A stretch of DNA of 64,000 nucleotides. Source: JAEUIX01 sp046156035 (lineage in GTDB: Bacteria; Planctomycetota; Phycisphaerae; Phycisphaerales; UBA1924). The notes beneath the pieces are model-generated. The model saw only the letters and a program-made list of their open reading frames with translations, was not told where the DNA came from and did not search any database. How positions within the stretch are numbered: position 1 is the first letter of the stretch; each line of letters begins with the position of its first letter. Shown in pieces: positions 1 through 14,221 of the stretch. The position numbers and the translations under genes were made by a program. The stretch lies in NCBI GenBank assembly GCA_046156035.1, contig JBJXEW010000050.1:1-64000 (forward strand). Reading direction: 5' to 3'.

Positions 1-5
1 GGGGG

Positions 6-20
6 CCCCCCCCCCCCCCC
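6..20. repeat. Run of 15 C at the window edge
   Basis: Fifteen consecutive C follow five G at the left edge, just after the der stop codon. Such runs are prone to slippage and to assembly error, so the exact length should not be trusted. Confidence 0.6.
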
Positions 21-27
21 ACGGCAC

Positions 28-1725
28 TCACGGGCCCTTCGGGCCCTTGCGCCGCACAGGCTCATCAAACAGCGCCGCCGCATCCGCATCGGTGACCTCG
101 ACCAGCGGCCCGCCGCGGGCCTTGCCGGTGGAGTCGCGCACGCGGGCCAACTGGCCGTCCTGCGTCTCGATCACCTCGTCTTGGCGGCGGGCGCGGATAA
201 TGAGTTTGATGGGCACCTCGGCGAAGGGGAGTTCCTCGCGGAAGCGGTTCATGAGGAAGCGCTGGTAGTTGGCCGTGAAGAGTTGCGGCTTGTTCACCAC
301 GCACACGATGGTGGGCGGCGTCACCGTCACCTGCGACACAAACAGCACCTTGGCGAACGTGCCCAGTTTGCTGCTAGGACCCTGCGTACGGATGATCTCG
401 CGCAGCAGGCGGTTGAGTTTGCCGGTGGTCACACGCGTGCGGCTCTGCGCGAAGAGTTCGAACGCAAGATCAATCGTCTCGCGGATGTTGGTGCCTTCTT
501 TGGCCGAGATGAGGGCGACGGGGGCGAAGTCCAGCCCGTTGAGTTCCTTGCGCAGGTACTCCTCGTAGGCCTCGGCCGTGACCTTGGGCACGCGCCCCTT
601 CTTGTCGGGCTTCACCCACGCCTGCGGGCGACCCACGGCCAGGTCCCACTTGTTCACCACGATGACGGCCGGCTTGAACTGCTTGGCGATCAAACTCCCC
701 AGGTGCTGATCGACCTGGCTCACCGGCTCGGTCGCGTCAATGAGCAGAGCGCACACATCGGCCCGCTCCACCGCCCGCTGGCAGCGGTCGAAGGCCCACC
801 ACTCGATGCGGTCCTGAAAACTCTTCTTCTTGCGCAGGCCCGCCGTGTCAATCGCGAGCATCGAGCGCCCGTCGATCTCGAAACGCACATCGACCGCGTC
901 GCGCGTCGTGCCGGGAATCTCACTCACGATCACGCGCTCTTCGCCCGCCAGCGCGTTCACCAGCGTGCTCTTACCGGCGTTGCGTTTGCCGACGATGGCC
1001 AGGAGCATCTCGGGGAAGTCGGGCTTCTTCGCGGCCTTGGGCTTCTTGAGTTTGCGGCAGCGTTCGTAGAGTTCCTCGACGAAGTCGCGGCGCTTGTAGT
1101 TGTTGTGAGCGCCCACGAGAATCGGCTCGCCGAAGCCGAGTGCCGCGGCTTCAAGGGCGTGGCTCTCCCACTTGGGCCCGTCGCACTTGTTGGCCACGAC
1201 AATCACCTTGGCACCCGAGCCCTCGCTCCGCGCGGCCCCGGCCTTGCCGTTCTCCGTGCCCGCGCTGGATTGTGCCTTCGTGCCTGCGTGCCTCCGTGCC
1301 TTCCCCGTCTTTGCCTTCTTCCGCTCGCCCAGCCCGCCCTCGCGCAGCAGTTTGGCCACTTCCCAGTCCTGGGCCGTGAGGCCGGCCTGCGAGTCGATCA
1401 CGAACAGCACAAGGTCGGCCCGCTCAACCGCGCGGCCGATCTGCCCCTCGATATCCGCCGTCAGCGCGGCAAGGTCGTTGCCCGCATCATCAATCCGGCG
1501 GCCCTCGACCGTGTACACGCCGTAGCCGCCGGTGTCGGTCAGTTCGGCGTCGATGGGCGGCTTGGCGGTGTCGGGGCCTTCGAGGTGGATCACCGTGGAG
1601 ACGCGGTCTCGCGTGGTGCCGGGCGTGTCGTCCACGATCGACACCTTGCGCGCGGCCAGCATGTTGAGCAGCGAACTCTTGCCCACATTGGGCCGGCCGA
1701 CGATAGCGATGAGGGGGAGGGGCAT
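28..1725 (-). CDS. der: Ribosome-assembly GTPase Der (EngA)
   Basis: Double-GTPase protein needed for 50S ribosome maturation in the cytoplasm. First G domain: GRPNVGKS at residues 10-17, DTGG at 64-67, NKCD at 179-182. Second: GKRNAGKS at 246-253, DTAG at 293-296, NKWD at 358-361. A KH-like domain follows from about residue 435. At 565 aa it is longer than the usual 440-500 aa. Part of the excess is a K/A/G/S-rich stretch at about residues 133-170, between helix 3 and the NKCD strand of the first G domain, and it coincides with a repeat in the DNA. The G5 position of domain 1 reads VGAHNN rather than the common SAxxG. The start is the ATG at 1725; no clear Shine-Dalgarno site precedes it. 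The assignment is secure. Confidence 0.96.
   Translation of the reverse strand: MPLPLIAIVGRPNVGKSSLLNMLAARKVSIVDDTPGTTRDRVSTVIHLEGPDTAKPPIDAELTDTGGYGVYTVEGRRIDDAGNDLAALTADIEGQIGRAVERADLVLFVIDSQAGLTAQDWEVAKLLREGGLGERKKAKTGKARRHAGTKAQSSAGTENGKAGAARSEGSGAKVIVVANKCDGPKWESHALEAAALGFGEPILVGAHNNYKRRDFVEELYERCRKLKKPKAAKKPDFPEMLLAIVGKRNAGKSTLVNALAGEERVIVSEIPGTTRDAVDVRFEIDGRSMLAIDTAGLRKKKSFQDRIEWWAFDRCQRAVERADVCALLIDATEPVSQVDQHLGSLIAKQFKPAVIVVNKWDLAVGRPQAWVKPDKKGRVPKVTAEAYEEYLRKELNGLDFAPVALISAKEGTNIRETIDLAFELFAQSRTRVTTGKLNRLLREIIRTQGPSSKLGTFAKVLFVSQVTVTPPTIVCVVNKPQLFTANYQRFLMNRFREELPFAEVPIKLIIRARRQDEVIETQDGQLARVRDSTGKARGGPLVEVTDADAAALFDEPVRRKGPKGP
1270..1320. repeat. CGTGCCT-type repeat inside der
   Basis: Iterated CGTGCCT/CCGTGCCTT units, the same family as the inverted repeat inside carB (12206-12310) and the element at 37714-37988. 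Read on the minus strand it encodes the extra K/R/A/G/T-rich residues of Der without breaking the frame. Confidence 0.65.
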
Positions 1726-1810
1726 GGAGAAGGTGAGGGTATGCGGACGGGGCCGAGGCCCCCGCCGCTGGCGCCGAATCGCCCCGGCAATCCGCCATAC
1801 GCTTGCCCCT

Positions 1811-2458
1811 ATGACCCGCTCACGATCCGCCGCCGCGTCCCTTGCCGCACCCCTGCTTGCCCTGGCCTTGGCCAGCCTGGCGGGCTGCTTGGGCTACAAC
1901 AACATCGAGCCCATCGAGGGGGCCTCGGGCTGGGTCGATCCCAACTCGCCCCCCGTGCCCACCGCCATGAGCACGGCCTTGCGCTGGGTGGTGGACCGCT
2001 ACCCCCCCAACGACGAGGGCTTCACCGGCCAGACCACCCTCGCGCCATTTGCCGTGAGTTTCCCCATGCGCACCCGGCCGGAGATTGGCGAGATGGTCCT
2101 CAGCCAGGCCACGCTTCCAAACGCCCAGATGCTGACCGTCGAGAACGAATCGCTGCCCATCTACCGCATCGGCCGCGTCTGGGTGCGCGGCGACATGGCC
2201 ACCGTTGACATCTTCCGCCCCATTCCCACCCTGCAGAAGGGTTCGGACGACCAGCCGTTCTACCAGTGCATCACCGTGAACCTGCGTTCGGGTCTCTCAC
2301 CCTGGCGGATCGTGAGCCACAAAGTGTGGTCCGTCGGAACGGTGGACCTGCCCCTGGTGAACTACATGACCAGCAAGGGGAGCGGCGCGGTGCCGGAAGG
2401 CGCCGCGGTGGAACCGGCCGAAGCGCCGGCAACCCCCGCGCCCGTTGAGGACAACTAG
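1811..2458 (+). CDS. Putative lipoprotein, function unknown
   Basis: A 215-aa protein with a short basic N-terminus, a hydrophobic run and the lipobox LAGC (Cys 26), so it is probably exported and lipid-anchored. The body has no motif I recognise; the last 25 residues are A/E/P-rich and probably disordered. The ATG at 1811 is preferred over upstream in-frame starts because it begins the signal peptide. It is divergent from der (85 bp between the start codons) and convergent with the nucleoside transporter, with 8 bp between the stops. Confidence 0.7.
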   Translation: MTRSRSAAASLAAPLLALALASLAGCLGYNNIEPIEGASGWVDPNSPPVPTAMSTALRWVVDRYPPNDEGFTGQTTLAPFAVSFPMRTRPEIGEMVLSQATLPNAQMLTVENESLPIYRIGRVWVRGDMATVDIFRPIPTLQKGSDDQPFYQCITVNLRSGLSPWRIVSHKVWSVGTVDLPLVNYMTSKGSGAVPEGAAVEPAEAPATPAPVEDN

Positions 2459-2466
2459 CCGCGCTT

Positions 2467-3750
2467 TCAGACGATAAACAGCGCGGCACAAGCACCCGTC
2501 ATCCAGCAGGCCAGCGCACCGGCCACCATGGCGCGGGGGGCGAGGCTCACGAGGTCCGCCCGGCGTGTGGGTGCAAGGGCCGAGAGGCCGCCGATCTGGA
2601 TCGCGATCGAGGGGATGTTGGCAAAGCCGCAGAGGCAGTACGCCGCGATCTGGCAGGCCCGGGGGCTCATGGTGCCGTCGCGCACATGCCGGGCGAGGTC
2701 GACATACGCCACAAACTCCGTGGCGATGATCCCGGTGCCCATGAGGGCGCCAACGCGAGGAGCGTCGGCCCACGGCACGCCGATGAGCCACGCCAGCGGC
2801 GTGAGCGGGTAGCCCAGCAGCGTCTGCAGGTTGAAGACCGGCAGGCCGCGGGCCTCTCTCCACGCGGCGATCGGCCCCCACTCGCTGAGCGCGCCGATGG
2901 GCCAGTTGACCATGGCGAGGAGGGCGACAAAGGCCACGAGCATCGCGGCCACGTTCGCGGCGAGTTTCAGGCCGTCCGTCGCGCCCGCCGCGGCGGCGTC
3001 GAGCACGTTGGCGGTGGTGCGCTCGTCGTGCATCAGCGCACGCACGGTTTCAGGGCGCGGCGTGTCGGTCTCGGGCAGCATCAGTTTTCCCATCACCAGG
3101 CCCGCGGGCGCCGACATGACGCTGGCCGTCATGAGGTGCTTGGCAAAGAGGATCCGCGACGCTTCGCTCTCGCCGCCGAGCATGCCGATGTAGGCCGCCA
3201 TGACGGAGCCGGCGATGGTGGCGAAGCCGCCCACCATCACCGCCATGAGTTGCGAGCGGGTCATGGTGGGCAGATACGGCCGCACCGTGAGCGGGGCCTC
3301 CGTCTGGCCCACGAAGATGTTGGCCGCGGCGGAGAGGGCCTCAACACCGGTGATGCCCATGGTGCGGCGCAGGCCCCACGCCACGCCCGCCACCACGCGC
3401 TGCATGATGCCCACGTGGTAGAGCACGCCCATGAAACTGGCAAAGAAGATAATGACGGGCAGAACCTTGATCGCAAAGACAAACCCCCAGGGCTTGGAGG
3501 CATCGGCCAGGTTGCCGAAGAGAAACACGATGCCCGCATCGGCGAAGGAGATGACGCGCGTCACGCCCGCGGCGAAGAGGTCAAAGACGCCGACGACGCG
3601 GTCGAAACGCAGCAGGAGGAACGCGATCACGAACTGGAGCAGCACGCCCGAGGCCACCAGCCGCCAGTTGATCCGCGTGCGCGCGGTGCTGAGCAGGGTG
3701 CCGATGGCGAGGATGGTGAGGATGCCCAGGAGTGGGGTGAGGCTTGGCAT
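2467..3750 (-). CDS. Concentrative nucleoside transporter (CNT/NupC family)
   Basis: A 427-aa inner-membrane protein of the length usual for bacterial CNT carriers, which import nucleosides using Na+ or H+. It has many hydrophobic segments and the family signatures NIFVGQTEAPL (about residues 148-158) and ATEFVAY near the C-terminus. In most members the latter reads NEFVAY preceded by GxK; here the N is T and the K is G, so substrate preference may differ. The divergent neighbour is a uridine-kinase-like gene with 56 bp between the starts, which supports a nucleoside-salvage role. Confidence 0.9.
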   Translation of the reverse strand: MPSLTPLLGILTILAIGTLLSTARTRINWRLVASGVLLQFVIAFLLLRFDRVVGVFDLFAAGVTRVISFADAGIVFLFGNLADASKPWGFVFAIKVLPVIIFFASFMGVLYHVGIMQRVVAGVAWGLRRTMGITGVEALSAAANIFVGQTEAPLTVRPYLPTMTRSQLMAVMVGGFATIAGSVMAAYIGMLGGESEASRILFAKHLMTASVMSAPAGLVMGKLMLPETDTPRPETVRALMHDERTTANVLDAAAAGATDGLKLAANVAAMLVAFVALLAMVNWPIGALSEWGPIAAWREARGLPVFNLQTLLGYPLTPLAWLIGVPWADAPRVGALMGTGIIATEFVAYVDLARHVRDGTMSPRACQIAAYCLCGFANIPSIAIQIGGLSALAPTRRADLVSLAPRAMVAGALACWMTGACAALFIV

Positions 3751-3806
3751 AATTGGTGCTGGGCCAGAGCCTATCGCCGAACCAGCCGTCGCGTAGCCTT
3801 GCAGCC

Positions 3807-4487
3807 ATGTGTGCGCCCGCGCGGGAGCCTGTGCGAGTGGATTGGCCGGAGGCGCCCGCGCGGATTCTGGCCCTCGCCAACGAAGCCGGGAGCGCGCACG
3901 CAGGCGTGGCCGTGGTGGGCATCACGGGGCCGGTGGGCGCTGGCAAGAGCACGCTGGCGCGGCTGCTGAGCACGTGCGTGCTGAGCACGGACAATTACCT
4001 GCCGGACTATCACACACTGCCCGAGCACGAGCACGATGAGCCGCGCCACATGGACGCGTGCATGCTGCTGGAGAACCTGCGAAACCTGCGGGCGGGACGG
4101 GTGGCGAACGTGCCCGTGTGGAGTTTTCAGACGCACAGGCGCGAAGGAATGCGGGCCGTCGCGCCCCCTCACCACGCCCCGCCGACAGTTGTTGGCCCGC
4201 CCACCGCCGCGGACACACACGCCGCGGCGATACGACTGATCGTGGTGGAGGGCATTCACGCCCTGCACGAAGGCGTCGCGGCTGGCCTCAACGTGCGCGT
4301 GTATGTGGATGCCCCCACCCCCGTGCGCTGGCGGCGATGGGAACACCTGGAACGCTCCGGCGAGCGCGGCTGGGGCGTGGAGAAGGCCCGTGCGTTCTTC
4401 AATGAGGTCGCCGAGCCGACATTCGCGCGGCACGCCGCGGCGTATCGAGCAGGGGCGGATGTGGTGGTGCTGAACGAGCGGGAATGA
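3807..4487 (+). CDS. Uridine-kinase-like P-loop kinase
   Basis: A 226-aa cytoplasmic protein with the Walker A loop GPVGAGKST at residues 41-49, STDNYLPDY just after it (uridine kinases place a D-x-F/Y-Y here) and IVVEGIHAL as the second acidic strand motif. This is the layout of the uridine kinase/phosphoribulokinase family, which phosphorylates (deoxy)nucleosides. A divergent CNT transporter next door makes nucleoside salvage the most likely role. The ATG at 3807 is chosen over an in-frame upstream start because homology begins after it. Pantothenate kinase-like or unassigned kinase activity cannot be excluded from sequence alone. Confidence 0.75.
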   Translation: MCAPAREPVRVDWPEAPARILALANEAGSAHAGVAVVGITGPVGAGKSTLARLLSTCVLSTDNYLPDYHTLPEHEHDEPRHMDACMLLENLRNLRAGRVANVPVWSFQTHRREGMRAVAPPHHAPPTVVGPPTAADTHAAAIRLIVVEGIHALHEGVAAGLNVRVYVDAPTPVRWRRWEHLERSGERGWGVEKARAFFNEVAEPTFARHAAAYRAGADVVVLNERE

Positions 4488-4489
4488 AA

Positions 4490-4513
4490 GGCGGACGGGA
4501 CGTCCGCCCCACC
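4490..4513. repeat. Palindromic repeat (GGCGGAC/GTCCGCC family), copy 1
   Basis: Seven-base arms GGCGGAC and GTCCGCC around a GGGAC loop, then CCACC. It lies between the kinase stop and the mraY stop, directly followed by CAGTGCC repeats, and could act as a terminator-like hairpin between these converging genes. Other copies: 11417, 19908, 23443 and 30345. Confidence 0.8.
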
Positions 4514-4540
4514 GTGCCCAGTCCCCAGTGCCCAGTGCCT
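4514..4540. repeat. Degenerate CCCAGTG tandem repeat
   Basis: Three to four imperfect copies of the 7-base unit CCCAGTG adjoining the palindrome at 4490. The same unit is repeated six times at 9324-9365. Confidence 0.7.
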
Positions 4541-4541
4541 T

Positions 4542-5714
4542 CTACCTGATCTTCACGCTCGCCAGCGCGAGCACCACCAGCAGCACCGAGACGATCCAGA
4601 ACCGCACCACCACCTGCTGCTCTCGCCACCCGAGAATGTGCAGGTGATGGTGATACGGGGCCACCTTGAAGATGCGCTTGCCCCCCGACAAGCGGAAGTA
4701 GCCCACCTGGAGCGTGACCGAGCCGATCTCCAGCAGGAAGATGCCGGACATCACCAGCAGCAGCGCCTCCTGCCGGATGACAATGGCGATGTAGCCGAGC
4801 ACGCCCCCGAGCGCAAGCGCCCCCGTATCCCCCATGAAGACCGACGCGGGCGAGCAGTTGAACCACAGAAAGCCCAGGCACGCGCCCGCCATGGCCCCGG
4901 CCATCACCGCCATCTCCGAACTCTCGGTGACGAAGGGCACCAGCAGCCACTGGGCCCACGACTGAATTCCTGCCACAAGCGCGAGCACGAGCAGGCCCAG
5001 CGAAACCGCCGCGCTGGTGCCCGCGGCAAGGCCGTCCATCCCGTCGGTGATGTTCACCGCGTTGCTCATGCCCGTGAGCACCAGCACGCTGAGGATCACA
5101 AACGCCCAGCGGGGGAGATAGAACAGGGAGTCGTTCAGCGTGCCCGCCGCGGACTCGTAGGTCTTCTGGAAGGGAATGTTCAGCACGTGGGCCAGGTCGT
5201 GCGGGCTCTCCGTCTGCCCGTGGTTGTAGGTGAAGTAGCCCACGAGCACGCCCAGGCCGAGTTGAAAGACCAGTTTCTCCCACGCGAACAGGCCCTGGCG
5301 CGAGCCGCTCTTGCGTGACGCGGCGGTGAGTTTGAGCCAATCGTCCGTGCCACCCAGCGCCGCGAGCCAGAGCATCACGATCAGGCCCAGCACCACGTAG
5401 AAGTTCGTGATGTCGGCGAGCAGCAGCGTGGCCGCGGCCATCGCGCCGACGATGAGGATGCCCCCCATGGTGGGGACGCTGGCCTTGCTGTTGGCGGTGG
5501 CGGCAAGCAGGGCGGTGTCGGCCAGCCCAGAGTCGCCGATCTTCTTGCGGCGCAGAAACTCGATGACCGGACGACCCAGGAGCAGCACCGTGCCAAAGGC
5601 CAGCACCGCGGCAGCGAAGGCGCGGAACTCGATGCGGTCGAGGATCTGCACGTAGCGGTAGAGCCTCGCCTCCATGAGCCAGTCGCGGGCAAGATCGAGG
5701 AGAAGGTAAAGCAT
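4542..5714 (-). CDS. mraY: Phospho-MurNAc-pentapeptide translocase MraY
   Basis: Integral membrane enzyme that transfers phospho-MurNAc-pentapeptide to undecaprenyl phosphate, making lipid I. The 390-aa sequence shows VPTMGGI, the catalytic aspartate pair in GGTDDW, NAVNITDGMDGLA, VFMGDTGALALGG and PYHHHLHILGW near the C-terminus, with about ten hydrophobic segments. It is the last gene of a murE-murF-mraY run read on the minus strand; murF ends 62 bp upstream and a (GGGACAG)4 tandem repeat lies in that gap. The rest of the usual division/cell-wall cluster (murD, ftsW, murG, murC, ftsZ) is not next to it. Confidence 0.96.
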   Translation of the reverse strand: MLYLLLDLARDWLMEARLYRYVQILDRIEFRAFAAAVLAFGTVLLLGRPVIEFLRRKKIGDSGLADTALLAATANSKASVPTMGGILIVGAMAAATLLLADITNFYVVLGLIVMLWLAALGGTDDWLKLTAASRKSGSRQGLFAWEKLVFQLGLGVLVGYFTYNHGQTESPHDLAHVLNIPFQKTYESAAGTLNDSLFYLPRWAFVILSVLVLTGMSNAVNITDGMDGLAAGTSAAVSLGLLVLALVAGIQSWAQWLLVPFVTESSEMAVMAGAMAGACLGFLWFNCSPASVFMGDTGALALGGVLGYIAIVIRQEALLLVMSGIFLLEIGSVTLQVGYFRLSGGKRIFKVAPYHHHLHILGWREQQVVVRFWIVSVLLVVLALASVKIR

Positions 5715-5722
5715 GGAGGGGG

Positions 5723-5750
5723 GGGACAGGGGACAGGGGACAGGGGACAG
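5723..5750. repeat. (GGGACAG)4 tandem repeat
   Basis: Four perfect 7-base units between murF and mraY, just upstream of the mraY start on the minus strand (CTGTCCC reading). It takes up the spot where a ribosome binding site would be expected, and its copy number could vary between strains. Confidence 0.8.
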
Positions 5751-5776
5751 CAGGAAGCGCCGAGACGCACACGCGG

Positions 5777-7272
5777 CTAACGGCGTGAGGCGGGCGCCGG
5801 CGCGGGTGAACCTTCGTTTGCGAGACGTGCCCGCAGGGCACGGATGATGCCTTCGAGCGCCATCCCACGCGAGCCCTTGAGGAGCACGGCATCGCCGGGG
5901 CGGAGGATCGCGGCGATGTCGGCGGCGCCGGTCTCGTCTGCCGCGGGAACGGAGAGGACGCGCGCCGGGCTCTCGCCCCAGGCCGTGCGGGCCAGTTCAC
6001 CCGCGAGCGCGGCACGCTCGCCCACGGTCGCGAGAAGGTCGATGCAGCCCAGTTCCAGCACGGCCTGCCCGATCTCACGATGGGCCGATTCGGTCGCGTC
6101 GCCGAGTTCCAGCATGTCGCCCAGCACCACCACACGCCGGTCCGCTCCCGCGTAGAGCGCTGCGAATGTGCGCAGCGCGGCGAGCGTCGATTCCGGGTTG
6201 GCGTTGTACGCGTCGTTGACGATTGTGACGCGGCCGAGCGTCGATCGCTGGAACCGCATCTCCGGCGGCGTGGCGCTGGCCAGGCCCGCGGCGATGTCCT
6301 CATCCGCCAGCCCCACCCGGCGGGCCACCGCCACGGCGGCCATGGCGTTGAGGGCGTTGTGCTCCCCCACGAGGGGCACGACGAACGACGCACGCCCGTT
6401 GACGCTGAGGCGGATGCCGTCGGGGATTGCGCCCGCCAACACGGAGCCCGAACCGAACACCTCGTCCATGCGCACGTGCTCGAACGACGTGAGCCGCAGC
6501 GCGGCATCGCCGGCCCGGCCGAAGAGCACGACGTTGGCGATTGGCTGCGTGAGCGGGCGGATCTCGGGCGCATCCGCCACCACCACCGCGGCGCCGCCGG
6601 GGCGCAGGAACGCGAGGATCGCGGCCTCTTCGCGGGCGACGCCGCCGAGATCACCGAAGCCTTGCAGATGCTCGCGCCCGATGGACGTGATGACGGCGAT
6701 ATCGGGCTCCACAATCGCGCCCAGTGTCGCGATCTCACCGGGGGCGTTGGAGCCGACTTCGCAGATCAGGTATTGGTCGTTGGTCTTTGCGGAGAGGATG
6801 GTGAGTGGCACACCGATGTCGTTGTTGAAACTCTTCTTCGGGGCCGTGCCGCGCAGTTTGGTGGCCAGCGCCGCGGCGATGAGGCGCGTGGTCGTCGTCT
6901 TGCCGTTGCTGCCGCAGACCGCGATGACCTTGGTGCGTTCGAGCGTGCGGCGATAGGCCGCGGCCATGCGCGCAAGCGTCTTTCGCGTGTCGGAGACGAG
7001 CAGGACGTGCGCCGCGGGCGCCAGATCGGCCATGACGGCCCGAAACGCGCCCTCATCCTGCACGATGAGCACGGGCGAGCCCGCCCGCGCTGCCGCGAGC
7101 AGGTAGGCGTGCCCGTCGAAGCGCTCGCCCTTGATCGCCACGAACACCTGCCCCGCCTCGATCGAGCGCGAGTCGACGCTCACGCCCGAGACGGCCGGCG
7201 CGGGCGGCCGCTGCGGGCGCGCGAGCCAACGGCCGCCGCACACTGTTCGCAGGTTCTCGGGCGCGAAGAAAC

Positions 7273-7276
<4 letters not shown>
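5777..7276 (-). CDS. murF: UDP-MurNAc-tripeptide--D-Ala-D-Ala ligase MurF
   Basis: Cytoplasmic Mur ligase that adds D-Ala-D-Ala to complete the pentapeptide precursor. It has an N-terminal substrate-binding domain, the ATP loop GSNGKTTT and the MurF-type motif NDAYNANP; 499 aa from the chosen start. The start is the GTG at 7276, which overlaps the murE stop as GTGA (7273-7276), indicating translational coupling; an earlier in-frame start at 7327 would overlap murE by 55 bp and adds residues with no family similarity. Confidence 0.95.
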
Positions 7277-8901
<1,625 letters not shown>

Positions 8902-9010
8902 GCCGCGGCATCCTTTCCGGGCGAGCGCGCACCAACAGCCCCTAATGTATCGGGTCGCGGCGCACCGGTGCAGCAGGCTTTGGGCGGGGGTGAGGCCCGA
9001 GGGTCGAAAC

Positions 9011-9340
9011 ATGAACCCCGACGATGATGTGTGCCTGTGCTTCCATGTTTCGCTGCGGAAGATCCGCGCGTATGTTGAGCGTGAGAACCCGCCGGTGGCG
9101 AGCCTGATCTCCGAGTGCCTGGGGGCGGGCACCGGGTGCCAGTGGTGTGTGCCGTTTCTCAAGCACCTGCACGGCTGCCATGTGCACGGCAAGCCCGTGG
9201 ATTTGGCCGTGAGCCCGGAGGAATATGCCAAGAGCCGCGCGGCGTTCCATGTGACCAAGACGCGGGACGACGCCACCGTGCGCAAGGCCACCGCGAGTGA
9301 ACCAGACACGCCCGGCTCAGCACCAGTGCCCAGTGCCTAG
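9011..9340 (+). CDS. BFD-like [2Fe-2S]-binding protein
   Basis: A 109-aa protein with the bacterioferritin-associated-ferredoxin arrangement: C-L-C (Cys 8 and 10), then C-Q-W-C about 33 residues later. BFD domains bind a [2Fe-2S] cluster and transfer electrons, for example in iron release or as domains of reductases. A GAGGG site precedes the ATG by about 8 bases. The last residues (PGSAPVPSA) are encoded by the start of a CAGTGCC tandem repeat whose diverged third unit supplies the stop codon, so the C-terminus has been redefined by the repeat. Confidence 0.8.
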   Translation: MNPDDDVCLCFHVSLRKIRAYVERENPPVASLISECLGAGTGCQWCVPFLKHLHGCHVHGKPVDLAVSPEEYAKSRAAFHVTKTRDDATVRKATASEPDTPGSAPVPSA

Positions 9341-9365
9341 TGCCCAGTGCCCAGTGCCCAGTGCC
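9324..9365. repeat. (CAGTGCC)6 tandem repeat
   Basis: Six 7-base units, the third starting with T instead of C (TAGTGCC), which creates the stop codon of the BFD-like gene. It lies between two convergent genes and ends 7 bp before the stop of the alpha-CTD gene. Confidence 0.85.
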
Positions 9366-9371
9366 TTGTGT

Positions 9372-10307
9372 TTATTCCTCGATCGTGCGCAGACTCAGGC
9401 CGTACTCGCTCAATTTGGCGCGGACTTCTGAGAGCGAGGTCGCCCCGAAGTTCTTCACGCCCAGCAGTTCCGCCTCGGTGTGTGTGACCAGGTCGCCCAT
9501 GGTCTGGATGTTGAGCAGTTGCAGGGCCTTGCGGGCACGCACCGAGAGGTTCATCTCGCTCACGGGCTTGTTCAGCACGGCCTCGTTGCCGCCGCCCTTG
9601 AGGCTCTCGATCATCGCGCGGCGGGCGGAGCGGTGGGCCTCGTCTCGCCCCTGGCCCAGGCGCAGGCCCTTGGCCGAGAGCATGGTCTTGATCTCGACCA
9701 AACTCGACTCGCCGAAGTTCTTGTAACTGAGCAGTTCCGCCTCGGTGGTGCGGATCAGGTCGCCCAGCGTGCGGATGTTCATCTTCTTCAGGCACGTGCG
9801 GGCCCGCACGGAGAGTTCAAAGTCCGTCACCGGCGTGTCCAGCAGCGCGTTGCGCTTGAACTTCTCACGCTCGTGGTCGTCTTCCATCACCATCAGGCGG
9901 CTGGCCTGCACATCTTTCATGTAGAGGCGCGCACGCGGGTGGTTGGGGTTGGTTTCGAGAATCTGCCGCAGGCAGCGTTCGGCCCGGGCCCAGTCGCCGC
10001 GGTCTTCGTAGAGCACGGCGAGGTTCACCAGGGCGTTGATCGGCGCGGGCGCTCGGTCGATGCAGCGCTCATAGAGCACCACGGCCTCGTCCTCATCGCC
10101 CGCGAGGTCGAGAAGGAAGGCGAGGCGGAAGAGCATCCTGCCGTCGGTCTGGTCGGCGTGCACGGCCTTGCGATATTCGCTGATGGCCTTGCCACGGTCG
10201 CCAGCCGCTTCGGCCCTCTCGGCCTCGGCCGCGTGCTTGGCGGCCAGGGCCGCATCGCGCTGTGCTTCTGCGGAACCGATGACCATGTCCAACGTGTTGC
10301 TTGCCAT
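9372..10307 (-). CDS. TPR protein with two RNA polymerase alpha-CTD-like domains
   Basis: A 311-aa protein. Residues about 35-140 form TPR-like helix pairs. Residues 157-218 and 246-307 each resemble the C-terminal domain of RNA polymerase alpha (LSVRAR...GDLI..TEAELL..KNFG..SL.EI/V). Against E. coli alpha, the DNA-contact Arg265 is kept in both copies, Ser299 and Glu302 are kept, Asn268 is T or K, and Lys298 is changed. No RpoA N-terminal domain is present, so this is not the polymerase subunit. It may tether promoters, activators or polymerase to a TPR partner; this is inference. GGAG lies about 8 bases before the ATG. It is transcribed in the same direction as carB, 131 bp downstream of that gene's stop. 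Confidence 0.85.
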   Translation of the reverse strand: MASNTLDMVIGSAEAQRDAALAAKHAAEAERAEAAGDRGKAISEYRKAVHADQTDGRMLFRLAFLLDLAGDEDEAVVLYERCIDRAPAPINALVNLAVLYEDRGDWARAERCLRQILETNPNHPRARLYMKDVQASRLMVMEDDHEREKFKRNALLDTPVTDFELSVRARTCLKKMNIRTLGDLIRTTEAELLSYKNFGESSLVEIKTMLSAKGLRLGQGRDEAHRSARRAMIESLKGGGNEAVLNKPVSEMNLSVRARKALQLLNIQTMGDLVTHTEAELLGVKNFGATSLSEVRAKLSEYGLSLRTIEE

Positions 10308-10438
10308 CGCGGTCTCCAGAAAGCCGGACCGGCCTGATAGGGTGCTGTTCAGGCCTGATTGAGCGTGAACCCTAGGTTACATGCGTGGATTTCTCAACAA
10401 TCGGAGGCTCTGTGGGCGCACTTCTGGCGGCAGGTTGC

Positions 10439-14221
<3,783 letters not shown>

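Noticed and set aside
181..2208. Long antisense open frame (675 codons) over der
   Set aside because: It mirrors a strong gene; its composition (H/R/G/L-rich with no domain) is the usual shadow of codon bias in GC-rich DNA. The same holds for long frames opposite carB, uvrC, the debranching enzyme and comEC.
9324..9365. Possible CRISPR-like array
   Set aside because: Units are 7 bp, directly adjacent and have no spacers or cas genes; it is a simple tandem repeat.
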